This document shows positions 32,249 to 40,586 of a stretch of DNA of 49,580 nt, piece after piece. Source of the DNA: Rhodothermales bacterium. Its GTDB lineage: Bacteria > Bacteroidota > Rhodothermia > Rhodothermales > BA12. Position 1 is the stretch's first letter, and each line of letters starts with the position of its first letter. The translations under genes were made by a program, and so were the position numbers. Location: the NCBI GenBank assembly GCA_014879465.1, contig JACSSA010000095.1, forward strand, positions 1 through 49,580. Reading direction: 5' to 3'. The notes beneath the pieces are model-generated. The model had not been told where the DNA came from. It worked only from the letters and a program-made list of their open reading frames with translations, and searched no databases.

Positions 32249-33091
32249 CTACCGTCCGAGTGGAGCGGTTTCGGTGGCAACGAGGCCTCGGTCGGTGCGG
32301 GCTACGCGGGCGGTTTCGGCGGCGGAGTCGTGGCCGAAGAAGAGTGTCCAGCCGGAACGCTCGGCCTCGTCGAGGAACGCAGCCTTCTCGTCCATCGTCA
32401 CGAGCGGACGCACGTCGTAGCCCATCGTCCACGCCGGGGCAAGGTGGTGCTGGGTGGGCAGCAGGTCGGCGACGTAGGCGACGGTGCCGAGGCGCTCGCC
32501 GCCGTCGACGAGCAGGATTTGTTGCGCCTCGGTGTGGCCGTCGAACGTGCGGGCTTCGATGCCGGGAAGGATCTCGCCCGGCCCGTCGTGCAGAACGAGT
32601 TGCCCCGACGCGGCCAGCGGGTCGAGGTTCTCGGCGAAAAACGAGGCGCGCTCGCGGGGGTTCGGATGCGCGGCCCAGTCCCAGTGCCGCCGCTGAACGT
32701 GGTGGCGGGCGTTGGGGAAGGTGAGCGCCAGCCGGTCGCCGTTGCGGGTGGTGCAGCCGCCGACGTGGTCGAAGTGCAGGTGGGTGAGGATCACGTCGGT
32801 CACGTCAGCGGGTGCGAAGCCGGCGGCGCGGAGCGAGCGCTCCAGCGTGGCCGTCTCGTGGTCGATGGCGTAGAGGTCGGCGAAGCGGGCGTCGTACTTG
32901 TGGCCGAGGCCGGTTTCGATGATCACCAGCCGCCCGTCGCCCTCCACGAGCAGGGAGCGCATCGCCATCGGGATGCGGTTGCGGCCGTCTGGGGCGATGC
33001 GGCGTTCCCACAGCGGACGAGGGACGACGCCGAACATGGCGCCGCCGTCGAGGCGGAACGTGCCGGTTTCGAGCGGGCGAAGCGTGTTCAT
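32249..33091 (-). CDS. Metallo-beta-lactamase-fold hydrolase
   Basis: 280 residues. Zinc-binding motif THLHFDHVGG (HxHxDH, about 103-112), then a later His in FDGHTEAQQ and a D in VAYVADLLPTQHH and a final His in LFFGHDSAAE: a full dinuclear site. The overall pattern (GVVPRPLWERRIAPD at the start, WTMGYDVRPLVTM near the end) matches quorum-quenching/AHL-lactonase-like MBL hydrolases of unknown substrate. It precedes the mini protein by 23 bases and probably forms an operon with it and the glycosylase. Confidence 0.88.
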   Translation of the reverse strand: MNTLRPLETGTFRLDGGAMFGVVPRPLWERRIAPDGRNRIPMAMRSLLVEGDGRLVIIETGLGHKYDARFADLYAIDHETATLERSLRAAGFAPADVTDVILTHLHFDHVGGCTTRNGDRLALTFPNARHHVQRRHWDWAAHPNPRERASFFAENLDPLAASGQLVLHDGPGEILPGIEARTFDGHTEAQQILLVDGGERLGTVAYVADLLPTQHHLAPAWTMGYDVRPLVTMDEKAAFLDEAERSGWTLFFGHDSAAETARVARTDRGLVATETAPLGR

Positions 33092-33128
33092 CGAGCAGGG
33101 GGAAGGCCGTACCAAAATATTCACCCCG

Positions 33129-33136
33129 GCAAGGTA
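33129..33136 (-). promoter_or_regulatory. TACCTTGC -7-like element before the MBL gene
   Basis: On the minus strand TACCTTGC lies about 38 bases before the start at 33091. Confidence 0.35.
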
Positions 33137-33207
33137 CGAAGCGGGGGAGTGGGGCGTTTTTGTTCGCCGTACGGGCGGCACAGCGTACACAAACCCTTGG
33201 AAAGCCG

Positions 33208-33215
33208 TACCTTCG
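33208..33215 (+). promoter_or_regulatory. TACCTTCG -7-like element before the secreted-protein gene
   Basis: TACCTTCG lies 33 bases before ATG 33248, in the region shared with the divergent MBL gene. The expected TTTG upstream is not clear. Confidence 0.4.
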
Positions 33216-33247
33216 CCGCCTCCATCCATCCCAATCCCTTCCTCTCC

Positions 33248-33760
33248 ATGACGCGCCTTCGTACTTTCGCGCTGCTGCTTGTCGCCCTTGCGTTTGCGCT
33301 CCCGGCGTCGGCCCAGAACGCCGCCCTGTCGGGCACCTACACCCTCAACCAGCAGGCGAGCGACAACGTGAACACGGCCATTGACGCGGCGGTGCGCCCG
33401 ATGAACGCCATCCTCCGCCCCATCGCCCGCGGCCGGCTCCGCTCCACCAACCAGCCGTACCGCCGGGTGGTGATTGCCTCGCAAGGCAGCCAGACCTCGA
33501 TCACGACCGACAGCCGCGCTGCCATCCTCACGCCGTCCAACGGCAACAGCGTCCGCTGGCGTCGCGAAGACGGTGAGACGCTCAACGTCTCGACCTCGTG
33601 GCAGGGCGACCGCCTCGTCCAGACCTTCCGCGCCGACGACGGCACGCGGGTCAATGCGTACCAGATGAACGCCAACGGCACGATGACGATGACCGTCACG
33701 ATCACGTCGGGACGGCTGCCGCGCCCGCTCACCTACCGCCTCGTCTACGACAAGCAGTAA
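33248..33760 (+). CDS. Secreted protein of unknown function
   Basis: 170 residues from ATG 33248. Signal peptide (about 1-22, ASAQ), then a domain of about 145 residues: SGTYTLNQQASDNVNTAIDA, a helical stretch and a beta-rich lipocalin-like run (RRVVIASQGSQTSITTDSRA, VNVS/TSWQGDRLVQTF, TYRLVYDK). The recurrent 'W-x-G-D-x-L-x-x-T' pattern recalls small secreted lipocalin-like domains, but I cannot assign a family. A good terminator follows. Confidence 0.75.
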   Translation: MTRLRTFALLLVALAFALPASAQNAALSGTYTLNQQASDNVNTAIDAAVRPMNAILRPIARGRLRSTNQPYRRVVIASQGSQTSITTDSRAAILTPSNGNSVRWRREDGETLNVSTSWQGDRLVQTFRADDGTRVNAYQMNANGTMTMTVTITSGRLPRPLTYRLVYDKQ

Positions 33761-33781
33761 CCGGCCCATCGGGCTCTTTCG

Positions 33782-33816
33782 CGGGCACGCTCGGATTCGT
33801 CCGGGCGTGCCCGTTT
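33782..33816 (+). terminator. Terminator after the secreted-protein gene
   Basis: CGGGCACGC (33782-33790) pairs with GCGTGCCCG (33805-33813) followed by TTT. Confidence 0.75.
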
Positions 33817-33880
33817 GCGTTCGGAGCGCTGGGAACAGGACGCCCGGTGGCGGTTCTACCGATGCCGCCTCGTTGCACCT

Positions 33881-34624
33881 ATGCCGCCGCTTTCGCAGAC
33901 CTTCGCCGTGCGCCACATCGAGTCGGGGGTGAACGGACGGCTCACCGCTCCGGCGTTCCTCGACCTCTTCCAAGAGATCGCGGGCAACGACGCCGACCGG
34001 CTTGGTTTCTCGCTCGACGCGCTCGCTCAGCGCCGCCTCACCTGGATGCTGCTGCGGCTGTTCGTCCGCTTCGACGCGCCGCTTCCTCGGCTCGGCGATG
34101 CGCTCACGCTCACGACGTGGCCGTCGGGCCACAACGGCCTCTCGGCTTGGCGCGACGCCGTCGCGGTGGACACCGACGGTCAGGCGCTGGCACGGGTGAC
34201 GACGCAGTGGGTGATCGTGGACCTCGACCGCCGCCGTCCCACGCGCCTTCCCGACGACCTCTACGGTTTCGAGCGCCCCGACCTCGGACGGCTCGACCTG
34301 GCCGACACGCCGCCTACGGCTCCGGAGACCGCGACCGACGCGGCGCAGGTGTTCGTGCGGCGCTCCGACCTCGACGCCAACCGCCACGCCAACAACGCCC
34401 GCTACGTCGAATGGGCGCTGGAGCCGCTCGCCAACGGCTTCCTCGACGCGCATCGCCTCGCCACGCTCGACGTGCTGTGGAAGGCCGAGGCCTTCCGTGG
34501 CGACCGCCTCGAGGCCATTGCCGGCCCCGACGCCTCCGGAGAGCCGCTGGCGTTTGCGCACGCTGTCGCCCACGCCGGCGGCCGCACCTCGGCGCTGGTG
34601 CGTACCCGCTGGCACACGGTCTAA
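33881..34624 (+). CDS. Acyl-ACP thioesterase (FatA/FatB-like)
   Basis: 247 residues from ATG 33881. Double hot-dog fold: VRHIESGVNGRLTAPAFLDL and FQEIAGNDADRLGFS in the first domain, TLTTWPSGHNGLSAWRDAV, then in the second domain VRRSDLDANRHANNARYVEW, which holds the catalytic N-x-H-x-N-N element of plant-type and bacterial acyl-ACP thioesterases. It releases free fatty acids from acyl carrier protein. The stop overlaps that of the convergent GNAT gene by four bases. Confidence 0.9.
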   Translation: MPPLSQTFAVRHIESGVNGRLTAPAFLDLFQEIAGNDADRLGFSLDALAQRRLTWMLLRLFVRFDAPLPRLGDALTLTTWPSGHNGLSAWRDAVAVDTDGQALARVTTQWVIVDLDRRRPTRLPDDLYGFERPDLGRLDLADTPPTAPETATDAAQVFVRRSDLDANRHANNARYVEWALEPLANGFLDAHRLATLDVLWKAEAFRGDRLEAIAGPDASGEPLAFAHAVAHAGGRTSALVRTRWHTV

Positions 34625-35208
34625 TGGGCGTTCAATCGCTCATTCAGCCGGTCGCGCACGGCGGGCCACTCGTCTTTCAAGATGGAGAAGTAGACGGTGT
34701 CGCGCAGGAAGCCGGTGTGGGTGCGGGTGTGGCGGCGGAGCGTGCCTTCTTCGACGGCTCCGAGCGCCGCGATGGCCGTGCGGGAGGGCACGTTTCGGGC
34801 ATCGGTTTTGATCTCGACGCGTTCGAGTCCGAGCGTGTCGAAGGCGTGGGCGAGCATCAAGCGCTTGGCCTCGCGGTTGACGCCGGTGCGCTGGTGGTCG
34901 CGCCCGACGAACGTCCATCCGATCTCGGCCCGTCCGTCGGGGATCGACACGTTGGCGAAGCGGGTCGAACCGATCACCGTGCCGTCGGGCAAACAGGTGG
35001 CGAACACGAGTGCCCTTCCGGCGGCCTCGTCGGCGCGGGCGAGCGCCATCCACGCGGCAAAGCCTTCGGACGTGTCGGCGGGGCGCGGGACGAACGTCCA
35101 CAACTCCGGGTCGGCTGCGGCGGCTTCGAGCGCGGCGAGGTGGCGGTCTGCGAGCGGTTCAAGCCGCACGAGTCGGCCGACGAGCGTAACGGGCGGGAAA
35201 GCGGGCAT
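34621..35208 (-). CDS. GNAT-family N-acetyltransferase (RimJ/RimL type)
   Basis: 195 residues. GNAT_3 fold: LVRLEPLADRHLAALEAAA at the start, the conserved strand IGSTRFANVSIPDGRAEIGW, the acetyl-CoA loop (GRDHQRTGVNREAKRLMLAH) and LERVEIKTDARNVPSRTAIA. Likely acetylates an amino group of a protein N-terminus, small amine or antibiotic; not determinable. A 16-bp perfect palindrome sits 22 bases before its start and may control it. Confidence 0.88.
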   Translation of the reverse strand: MPAFPPVTLVGRLVRLEPLADRHLAALEAAAADPELWTFVPRPADTSEGFAAWMALARADEAAGRALVFATCLPDGTVIGSTRFANVSIPDGRAEIGWTFVGRDHQRTGVNREAKRLMLAHAFDTLGLERVEIKTDARNVPSRTAIAALGAVEEGTLRRHTRTHTGFLRDTVYFSILKDEWPAVRDRLNERLNAH

Positions 35209-35222
35209 CGAAAAGGTGTAAC

Positions 35223-35246
35223 GACATTGATGTCAATGCATTGACA
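35223..35246 (-). promoter_or_regulatory. Palindromic operator upstream of the GNAT gene
   Basis: TGTCAATGCATTGACA at 35231-35246 is a perfect 16-bp palindrome. It overlaps a second one, GACAT-TG-ATGTC at 35223-35234, so three half-sites TGTCAATG follow each other. This looks like a dimeric repressor site (TetR, MarR or GntR style) covering the expected promoter of the GNAT gene. Confidence 0.6.
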
Positions 35247-35263
35247 AGATTCGATTTGGCCGC

Positions 35264-36457
35264 TTACAAATGGGCCGCAGCGGCGCATTTGAGGCGCATC
35301 GGGTCGAAGAGGTCGGCGTCGGCGGGGCTGGCCACGCCGCTGGCGAACTCGGCGAGCATCTGTCCCACCCGGAAGCCGTAAGCGAGGCCGTGGCCGGTGA
35401 ACCCGGCGGCGAAGTAGGCCCCCGGCAGGTCGGGGATCGGCCCCACGCTCGGCAGGCCGTCGGGCGAGAAGCCCATCGTGCCGCTCCACCGCCGCGTCAC
35501 GGCGAGGCCCTCGGCCTGCGGAAAGTGCTGGGCGAGGTAGGCGTGCAGGTCGCGCTGCAGCGCCTCGGTGACGGCGTCGTCGTAGCCGACTTCCGCCTCG
35601 GCGTGCCGGTGCCGTGCCCCGCCGAGCAGCAGTTCGCCGGTGGCTTTTTGACGCAGGTAGAAGTAGCCGTCGTGCGAATACACCGGCGCGGGGAGCCAAC
35701 ACGGACGCATCGGCTCGGTGGCGAGCATCTGCGCCCGCACGGGCCGGACGTAGGCAGAGAGCGCGGGCACGAGCTGCGGCGCGTAGGCGTTGGCCGCGAG
35801 CACGAGCGCGGCGGTGCGCACCCGGCGGCGCGGCGTTTCCAGCAGGAATCCGCCCGGTTGGGGCGCGATGTGCAGCACCGGGTGCTGCTCCTCAAGTGCT
35901 GCGCCGCTGGCTTCGGCGAGTGCTCGCACGAGCCGCACCGGGTCGAGCATGCCGCCGGTGGGTACGAGCAGGCCGCCGTAAAACCCCTTCGAAGATGTAC
36001 GCTGGGCAACATCGCCGGGGGGCAAGTAGGAGCTGGGCAGGCCTGCCTCGTACATCAGGCGGGCGGAGCGGCGGAGGCGGTCGTCTTCCTCGGGCGTGGC
36101 CGCAAGCGTGAGGCTTCCGGATGCCTCGAAGTCGAACCGTTCGGGTGGAATCGCCTCCAACAGCCCGTCGCGTGAGGCGCGGGTGACGGCCCAGAGCCGC
36201 CGCGCCCGCTCGTCGCCGTATCGCTCGACGTCGGTGGCGAAGTCGCTCGTAACGCCTTGCAGCACGAACCCGGCGTTGCGTCCGGTGGCTCCAGAGGCGA
36301 GCAGGCCGCGCTCAAACAGCGCCACGCGCAGAGCGGGGTGCTGTCGCCGGAGCCAGTACGCGGTGCTTGCGCCGACCACCCCGCCGCCTACGATGGCCAC
36401 GTCGCAGAAGCCGTCGGCGTCGCGGTGGTCGGATTGCCAGAACGAGAGCGTGGACAT
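35264..36457 (-). CDS. FAD-dependent amino-acid/amine oxidoreductase (DAO family)
   Basis: 397 residues from ATG 36457 (context CCCCGATG). N-terminal Rossmann FAD site CDVAIVGGGVVGASTAYWLR (about 18-37), then LFERGLLASGATGRNAGFV, central substrate domain, and the C-terminal SVGPIPDLPGAYFAAGFTGH with GLAYGFRVGQMLAE, all characteristic of the D-amino-acid oxidase/glycine oxidase/GlpD superfamily. It oxidises an amine such as glycine, sarcosine or a proline derivative; the exact substrate is open. It lies upstream of the GNAT gene on the same strand, separated by the palindrome. Confidence 0.88.
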   Translation of the reverse strand: MSTLSFWQSDHRDADGFCDVAIVGGGVVGASTAYWLRRQHPALRVALFERGLLASGATGRNAGFVLQGVTSDFATDVERYGDERARRLWAVTRASRDGLLEAIPPERFDFEASGSLTLAATPEEDDRLRRSARLMYEAGLPSSYLPPGDVAQRTSSKGFYGGLLVPTGGMLDPVRLVRALAEASGAALEEQHPVLHIAPQPGGFLLETPRRRVRTAALVLAANAYAPQLVPALSAYVRPVRAQMLATEPMRPCWLPAPVYSHDGYFYLRQKATGELLLGGARHRHAEAEVGYDDAVTEALQRDLHAYLAQHFPQAEGLAVTRRWSGTMGFSPDGLPSVGPIPDLPGAYFAAGFTGHGLAYGFRVGQMLAEFASGVASPADADLFDPMRLKCAAAAHL

Positions 36458-36588
36458 CGGGGGAGAGAGGTTACGGGTTGCTGGCTTCTGGCTACGGGCT
36501 TTTGGCTGTATGCTGGAGGTCTTGGGGGTCTGGCGTACAGCCTATGGTGTCTCTTCAGCGTCGTCGTTCGAACCTCGTCGCTCGCCGT
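36458..36588. other. Intergenic region with degenerate CTGGCT repeats
   Basis: About 130 bases between two minus-strand genes. Near 36478-36510 the words GGTTGCTGGCTTCTGGCTAC and GGGCTTTTGGCTG form a degenerate, roughly ten-base tandem repeat. No gene or clear terminator. Confidence 0.4.
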
Positions 36589-37566
36589 TCAGTCTTCGAC
36601 GCGCACCACAACGCGGCCCTGCACTTGCCCCTGCGTAATCGTCTCGGCCCAGCGCGGCACGTCGTCCAAGCGAATCGTCGTTGCCAGCGAGGCCAGCAGG
36701 TCGCGGTCCACCCGTTCGGCAAGGGCTTGCCACGCCTGCTGCCGCAGCGGAGCCGGGCAGGTGTTGGAGTCGATGCCGAGCAGGTTGACGCCGCGGAGGA
36801 TGAACGGAAAGACGGTGGTGACGAGGTCGGGCGACTGCGCGTTGCCGCAGGCGGCCACGCTGGTGCGTGTTTGCATCGACGCCAGCACGGCGGCGAGCGT
36901 CGCCCCGCCTACGGTATCGACCGCTCCACCCCAGCGGCTGGCTTCCAGCGGACGGTGTGTGCCCGCGCCCAGCGCGTCGCGCCCGATCACGTCGGCTGCG
37001 CCGAGGCGTTTCAGGTACGCCGGGTCTTTCCCCGACGAGGCCACGACGCGGTGCCCGGCGCGGGCGAGCAGGTGAACGGCGACGCTGCCCACGCCGCCGG
37101 ACGCGCCCGTCACGAGCACGTCGCCCGCGTCGTCGGGGTAGCCTGCGTGGTCGAGCGCCAATACAGCCAGCATCGCCGTAAAACCTGCCGTGCCGAGCGC
37201 CATCGCCTCGAAAAGCGAGAGGCCGTCGGGGAGACGAACGAGGTGCTTGGCCGAGGCGCGGGCGTGGGTGGCGAAGCCGCCCCAGCGGTTCTCGCCCGTT
37301 CCCCATCCGGTGAGGACGACGGCGTCGCCGGGCGCAAAATCCGGACTTTCGGACGTCTCGACCGTCCCAGCAAGGTCGATGCCGGGGACGAACGGAAACG
37401 CGCCGCGCACGATTTTGCCCTTGCCGGTGACGGCGAGGCCGTCTTTGTAGTTGAGGCTCGAATAGGCTACGCGGATCGTCACGTCGCCGTTGGGGAGCGC
37501 GTCGCGGTCGAAGTCGCGGATCGCGGCCGGGCCTTTCGGGCCGTCGAGGAAGAGAGCGCGGGGCAT
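36589..37566 (-). CDS. acuI: AcuI/YhdH-type acryloyl-CoA reductase (quinone oxidoreductase family)
   Basis: 325 residues, exactly the YhdH/AcuI size. A zinc-free medium-chain dehydrogenase: SSLNYKDGLAVTGKGKIVR and PFVPGIDLAGTVETS in the catalytic domain, NADPH site VLVTGASGGVGSVAVHLLAR, then FPFILRGVNLLGIDSN (the F-I-L-R-G-V-x-L-L-G-I-D-S signature of this subfamily). The best-studied members reduce acryloyl-CoA to propionyl-CoA with NADPH. Start at 37566 has context CCCCGATG and a TATCTTGA box 18 bases upstream. Confidence 0.88.
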   Translation of the reverse strand: MPRALFLDGPKGPAAIRDFDRDALPNGDVTIRVAYSSLNYKDGLAVTGKGKIVRGAFPFVPGIDLAGTVETSESPDFAPGDAVVLTGWGTGENRWGGFATHARASAKHLVRLPDGLSLFEAMALGTAGFTAMLAVLALDHAGYPDDAGDVLVTGASGGVGSVAVHLLARAGHRVVASSGKDPAYLKRLGAADVIGRDALGAGTHRPLEASRWGGAVDTVGGATLAAVLASMQTRTSVAACGNAQSPDLVTTVFPFILRGVNLLGIDSNTCPAPLRQQAWQALAERVDRDLLASLATTIRLDDVPRWAETITQGQVQGRVVVRVED

Positions 37567-37583
37567 CGGGGCGGGTATTCGTG

Positions 37584-37591
37584 TCAAGATA
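37584..37591 (-). promoter_or_regulatory. TATCTTGA -7-like element before acuI
   Basis: On the minus strand TATCTTGA is 18 bases before the acuI start; a TTTG at 37622-37619 is 27 bases further upstream, slightly too far. Confidence 0.35.
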
Positions 37592-37622
37592 CCGCGCCGG
37601 TTTGGCCGCGCGTAAACGCAAA

Positions 37623-37653
37623 GCGCCCCGGCCTGCGTCGCAGGTCGGGGCGC
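37623..37653 (-). terminator. Terminator of the lipoprotein gene
   Basis: GCGCCCCGGCCTGCG (37623-37637) and CGCAGGTCGGGGCGC (37639-37653) form a 15-bp stem with one G-U pair; on the minus strand it is followed by a T-rich tract. Confidence 0.75.
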
Positions 37654-37690
37654 GAAGGGCAAGCCTTAGGCGTCGCAGGGACGCATCGGC

Positions 37691-38092
37691 TTAGTGCTTG
37701 ACCGTGCTGTCGATCGCGGCGGCCGCGCCTTGGAGGGCGTCGGCGGCACCGGCCGCAACCGAGTCGGCGGCGGCACCGATGGCGGCACCGGCGCTGTCAA
37801 GAGCAGCACCGGTCGAGTCCATAGCCGCCTGGATGGGCGAGCTGATCTTGCTGAGGGCGGAGATCGTCGTGCCAGCGTACGTGTACGAGACGGAGTCGCC
37901 CGTGACGACTTCCACCGGCCATTCCAGCTCGTTGGAGAGCGTGTACTGGGTTTCGCCGATGGTGGCGGTCTTGGTCGTCGTGTCGAAAGCGTTGACGACA
38001 CCCTTGCCGTCGTGCGAGGCTTCCTTGCAGCCGGTGAGCGTGGCACCGCCCACGAGGGCGAGCACGGCGAGAGCGGAGACGAACTTCTTCAT
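37691..38092 (-). CDS. Small lipoprotein with Ala-rich amphipathic C-terminus
   Basis: 133 residues. Lipoprotein signal with lipobox LTGC (Cys about 22). A small beta domain follows (GVVNAFDTTTKTATIGETQY, VTGDSVSYTYAGTTISAL), then an Ala/Ser/Asp-rich helix made of short near-repeats (DSTGAALDSAGAAIGAAADS) that could lie on the membrane or form a coiled coil. No known family. The strong codon bias (mostly one codon per amino acid in the helix) suggests high expression; a strong terminator follows. Confidence 0.78.
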   Translation of the reverse strand: MKKFVSALAVLALVGGATLTGCKEASHDGKGVVNAFDTTTKTATIGETQYTLSNELEWPVEVVTGDSVSYTYAGTTISALSKISSPIQAAMDSTGAALDSAGAAIGAAADSVAAGAADALQGAAAAIDSTVKH

Positions 38093-38232
38093 CTGCTTAG
38101 GAGAGTGGTGTGAGGGGGTGAGTGATGACCATGGGCACTTCGGGTTCCCCCATCGTGCAAGGCCAAGATGCGGATTCCGAACGGGCGAATACAAGGGTTG
38201 TTGGTGTGCAAACGATGAAGCCACACAACTTT

Positions 38233-39309
38233 CTAAAAAGTCCCGGCCTTGTCCTCCGTCCTTGTTTTTGAAGGTGTTGGGAAGCCCGCGAGCCGATCAA
38301 ACCGATAGGTCAACATCGGCGCGGCCGAGTCGCCCAGTGGCTTGCCGTCGAAGCGGGCGTTTTCGCCGTCGGCGGCCACGATGAGGCGACCGTGAAGGCG
38401 CTGGGGCGCTCCGGTGCTGTCGCGCCACCCGGCGGTGAGTTCCATGACATAGCGCTGCTGGATGCGGTCGTAGCGCCAGCGGACGCCAGTGGCTTCGGGG
38501 GCGGTGCCCACCCGGTAGCGGGCCAGCGTGCGGGCAAACGCATCGGCAAGAGCTTGCACGTCGGCGAGGCGTTCGGCGCGGGAGCGGGGGGCCAAAACGA
38601 GCGTGTCGGCAGCGAGGGCCACCGATCCGGTGCGCAGTTCCACGCGCACGCGGGCGGTGTCGCCGTAAAAAAAGCGGTCGTTGAGGGCCAGCCAGAAGGC
38701 GTCATAGCCGCGCTGGCCGGGCAGAGCGACGGTGCCTGCCGCGTAGCGCAGCGGCACGTCGAGCACGCTGGGGGCGATGGCCTCGTCTACGGCAATGTGC
38801 AGACGGGCGTTGCCGGGTGTGCGGCCTCGAAGGGTCTCGTAGCCCTCGCCGTGGGCGCGCAGGCGTTCCACCCGCCACGCGAACGTGTAGGCCAGCCGGT
38901 CGGGGTCGCCGTGGGCGGGATACGTCACGTCGAGGCGGCTGCGGAAGCGTTTGGGGCTGGAGCGGAGCGCGTCCTGCGCGCAGGCGGGGGCGTGTTGCGC
39001 GGCAAAGGCGCAAACTTCGACGAGGAACGAGCTGTCGGACGGCAACTGCGCGTCGGGGAGGCGCACGAGCAGCGGGCCTGCCCCGCGAGCGCCGCCGTCG
39101 AGCACCGTGTCGCGCCCGGCAAACACCAGCACGGCGACGCTGTCCACCCGTCCGCCCGACACCGTAGGCTGAACGTAGAGCGTATCCCACCCGGCGCGAC
39201 GTAGGCCGGTGGAAGTCATTCGGAGGTTTCGCGTGCACGACGTCAGTAGTGCCGCAAAGGCCAATACGGGAACGCAGGTAAGGGCTGCCCGTCTAAACCA
39301 AGGAGTCAT
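38233..39309 (-). CDS. Lipoprotein of unknown function
   Basis: 358 residues with a lipobox (LLTSC, Cys25). The mature protein is beta-rich with regular two-strand patterns (DTLYVQPTVSGGRVDSVAVL, DFTW... style) and a C-terminal TAGWRDSTGAPQRLHGRLIV. Two cysteines lie close in VCAFAAQHAPACAQ. No catalytic or repeat motif is evident. It is divergent from hppD; the shared upstream region is only about 50 bases. No family recognised. Confidence 0.72.
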   Translation of the reverse strand: MTPWFRRAALTCVPVLAFAALLTSCTRNLRMTSTGLRRAGWDTLYVQPTVSGGRVDSVAVLVFAGRDTVLDGGARGAGPLLVRLPDAQLPSDSSFLVEVCAFAAQHAPACAQDALRSSPKRFRSRLDVTYPAHGDPDRLAYTFAWRVERLRAHGEGYETLRGRTPGNARLHIAVDEAIAPSVLDVPLRYAAGTVALPGQRGYDAFWLALNDRFFYGDTARVRVELRTGSVALAADTLVLAPRSRAERLADVQALADAFARTLARYRVGTAPEATGVRWRYDRIQQRYVMELTAGWRDSTGAPQRLHGRLIVAADGENARFDGKPLGDSAAPMLTYRFDRLAGFPTPSKTRTEDKAGTF

Positions 39310-39313
39310 AGCG

Positions 39314-39321
39314 TATCTTGG
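39314..39321 (+). promoter_or_regulatory. TATCTTGG -7-like element before hppD
   Basis: TATCTTGG, 40 bases before the hppD start; no clear TTTG partner. It also overlaps the start region of the divergent lipoprotein gene. Confidence 0.35.
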
Positions 39322-39360
39322 TTCGGAAGCGCTTTTCTACTATCCATTTCAACATCTGCC

Positions 39361-40488
39361 ATGGAAACCACCGCCCTTGCCTCGCCGACGGAAACGGAAG
39401 ACTTTCTGCCCATCAACGGTACGGATTACGTCGAGTTTTACGTTGGCAACGCCAAACAAGCGGCGCTCTACTACGCCCACTGCTTCGGCTTTGCCATCAC
39501 CGGCTACCGCGGCCCCGAAACAGGCGTCCGCGACCGGGCCAGTTACCTCCTTCAGCAAGGGAAGATTCGTTTCGTCCTCACCGCGCCCCTTCAGCCCGAA
39601 GGCGAGATCGCCGAGCACGTGCTGCTCCACGGCGACGGCGTGAAAGACCTCGCGCTTTGGGTGGACGATGCCCGCGCCGCGTTTGAGGCCACCACCAGCC
39701 GCGGCGGCGTGGTCGTCCGCAAGCCCGAGGTGCTGGAAGACGAGCACGGACAGGTTGTCGTGGCGGCCATCGGCACCTACGGCGACACCGTCCACACCTT
39801 CGTCGAGCGGAAGAACTACACCGGCCTCTTCTTGCCCGGCTTCCGCGCCTACGACAACCCGTACTTCACCGCCGAACCCATCGGCCTCAAGTACGTCGAC
39901 CACGTCGTCGGCAACGTCGGGTGGGGCGAGATGAACCGCTACGTCCAGTACTACGCCGACGTGATGGGCTTCAAAAACCTGATCTCGTTCGACGACGAGG
40001 ACATCTCGACCGAATACTCGGCGCTGATGTCCAAGGTGATGTCCAACGGCAACGAGCGCATCAAATTCCCCATCAACGAGCCTGCCGAGGGCAAGAAGAA
40101 GAGCCAGATCGAGGAGTACCTCGACTACTACCGGGGCGCGGGCGCGCAGCACATCGCCGTCGCCACCGACGACATTCTCGCCACCGTGACGGCCCTCCGC
40201 AGCCGGGGCGTCGAGTTCCTCACCGTCCCGACGACCTACTACGACGACCTCGAAGAGCGCGTCGGTAAGATCGACGAAGACCTTGCGCCGCTGGCCGAAC
40301 TGGGCATTCTGGTGGACCGCGACCCCGACGGCTACCTGCTCCAGATCTTTACCAAGCCCGTCGAAGACCGCCCGACGGTGTTCTACGAGATCATCCAGCG
40401 CAAGGGCGCGCGTTCGTTCGGCAAGGGCAACTTCAAGGCCCTCTTCGAAGCCATCGAGCGCGAGCAAGACCTGCGCGGAAACCTGTAA
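39361..40488 (+). CDS. hppD: 4-hydroxyphenylpyruvate dioxygenase
   Basis: 375 residues, typical length. Converts 4-hydroxyphenylpyruvate to homogentisate with O2 (EC 1.13.11.27) in tyrosine breakdown. Two vicinal-oxygen-chelate domains; iron ligands are visible as His181 in KYVDHVVGNV, His264 in GAQHIAVATDD and Glu343 in FYEIIQRKG. The C-terminal gate GARSFGKGNFKALFEAIERE is complete. It is followed by homogentisate dioxygenase after a structured 98-base spacer; together they form the core of the homogentisate pathway. Confidence 0.96.
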   Translation: METTALASPTETEDFLPINGTDYVEFYVGNAKQAALYYAHCFGFAITGYRGPETGVRDRASYLLQQGKIRFVLTAPLQPEGEIAEHVLLHGDGVKDLALWVDDARAAFEATTSRGGVVVRKPEVLEDEHGQVVVAAIGTYGDTVHTFVERKNYTGLFLPGFRAYDNPYFTAEPIGLKYVDHVVGNVGWGEMNRYVQYYADVMGFKNLISFDDEDISTEYSALMSKVMSNGNERIKFPINEPAEGKKKSQIEEYLDYYRGAGAQHIAVATDDILATVTALRSRGVEFLTVPTTYYDDLEERVGKIDEDLAPLAELGILVDRDPDGYLLQIFTKPVEDRPTVFYEIIQRKGARSFGKGNFKALFEAIEREQDLRGNL

Positions 40489-40581
40489 AAGGAGAGTTGA
40501 GGGTTGGGAGTAGTCAGAAGACGCCTCCCGCACGCTCTGACGACTCCCCGCAGTGCCCGCAGGGCACGTCCAACTCCCCTT
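40489..40581 (+). repeat. Nested hairpins between hppD and hmgA
   Basis: Outer arms AAGGAGAGTT (40489-40498) and AACTCCCCTT (40572-40581) pair at 9 of 10 positions. Inside, GGGAGTAGTCAGA (40506-40518) pairs with TCTGACGACTCCC (40536-40548) at 12 of 13, and GTGCCC-GCA-GGGCAC (40553-40567) forms a third hairpin. The structure fills the whole spacer right up to the hmgA start at 40587. Confidence 0.6.
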
Positions 40582-40586
40582 CGACT

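Noticed and set aside
36478-36520. CRISPR-like array from CTGGCT words
   Set aside because: Units are too short (about 10 bases), degenerate and contiguous without spacers. No CRISPR array or cas gene was seen in the window.
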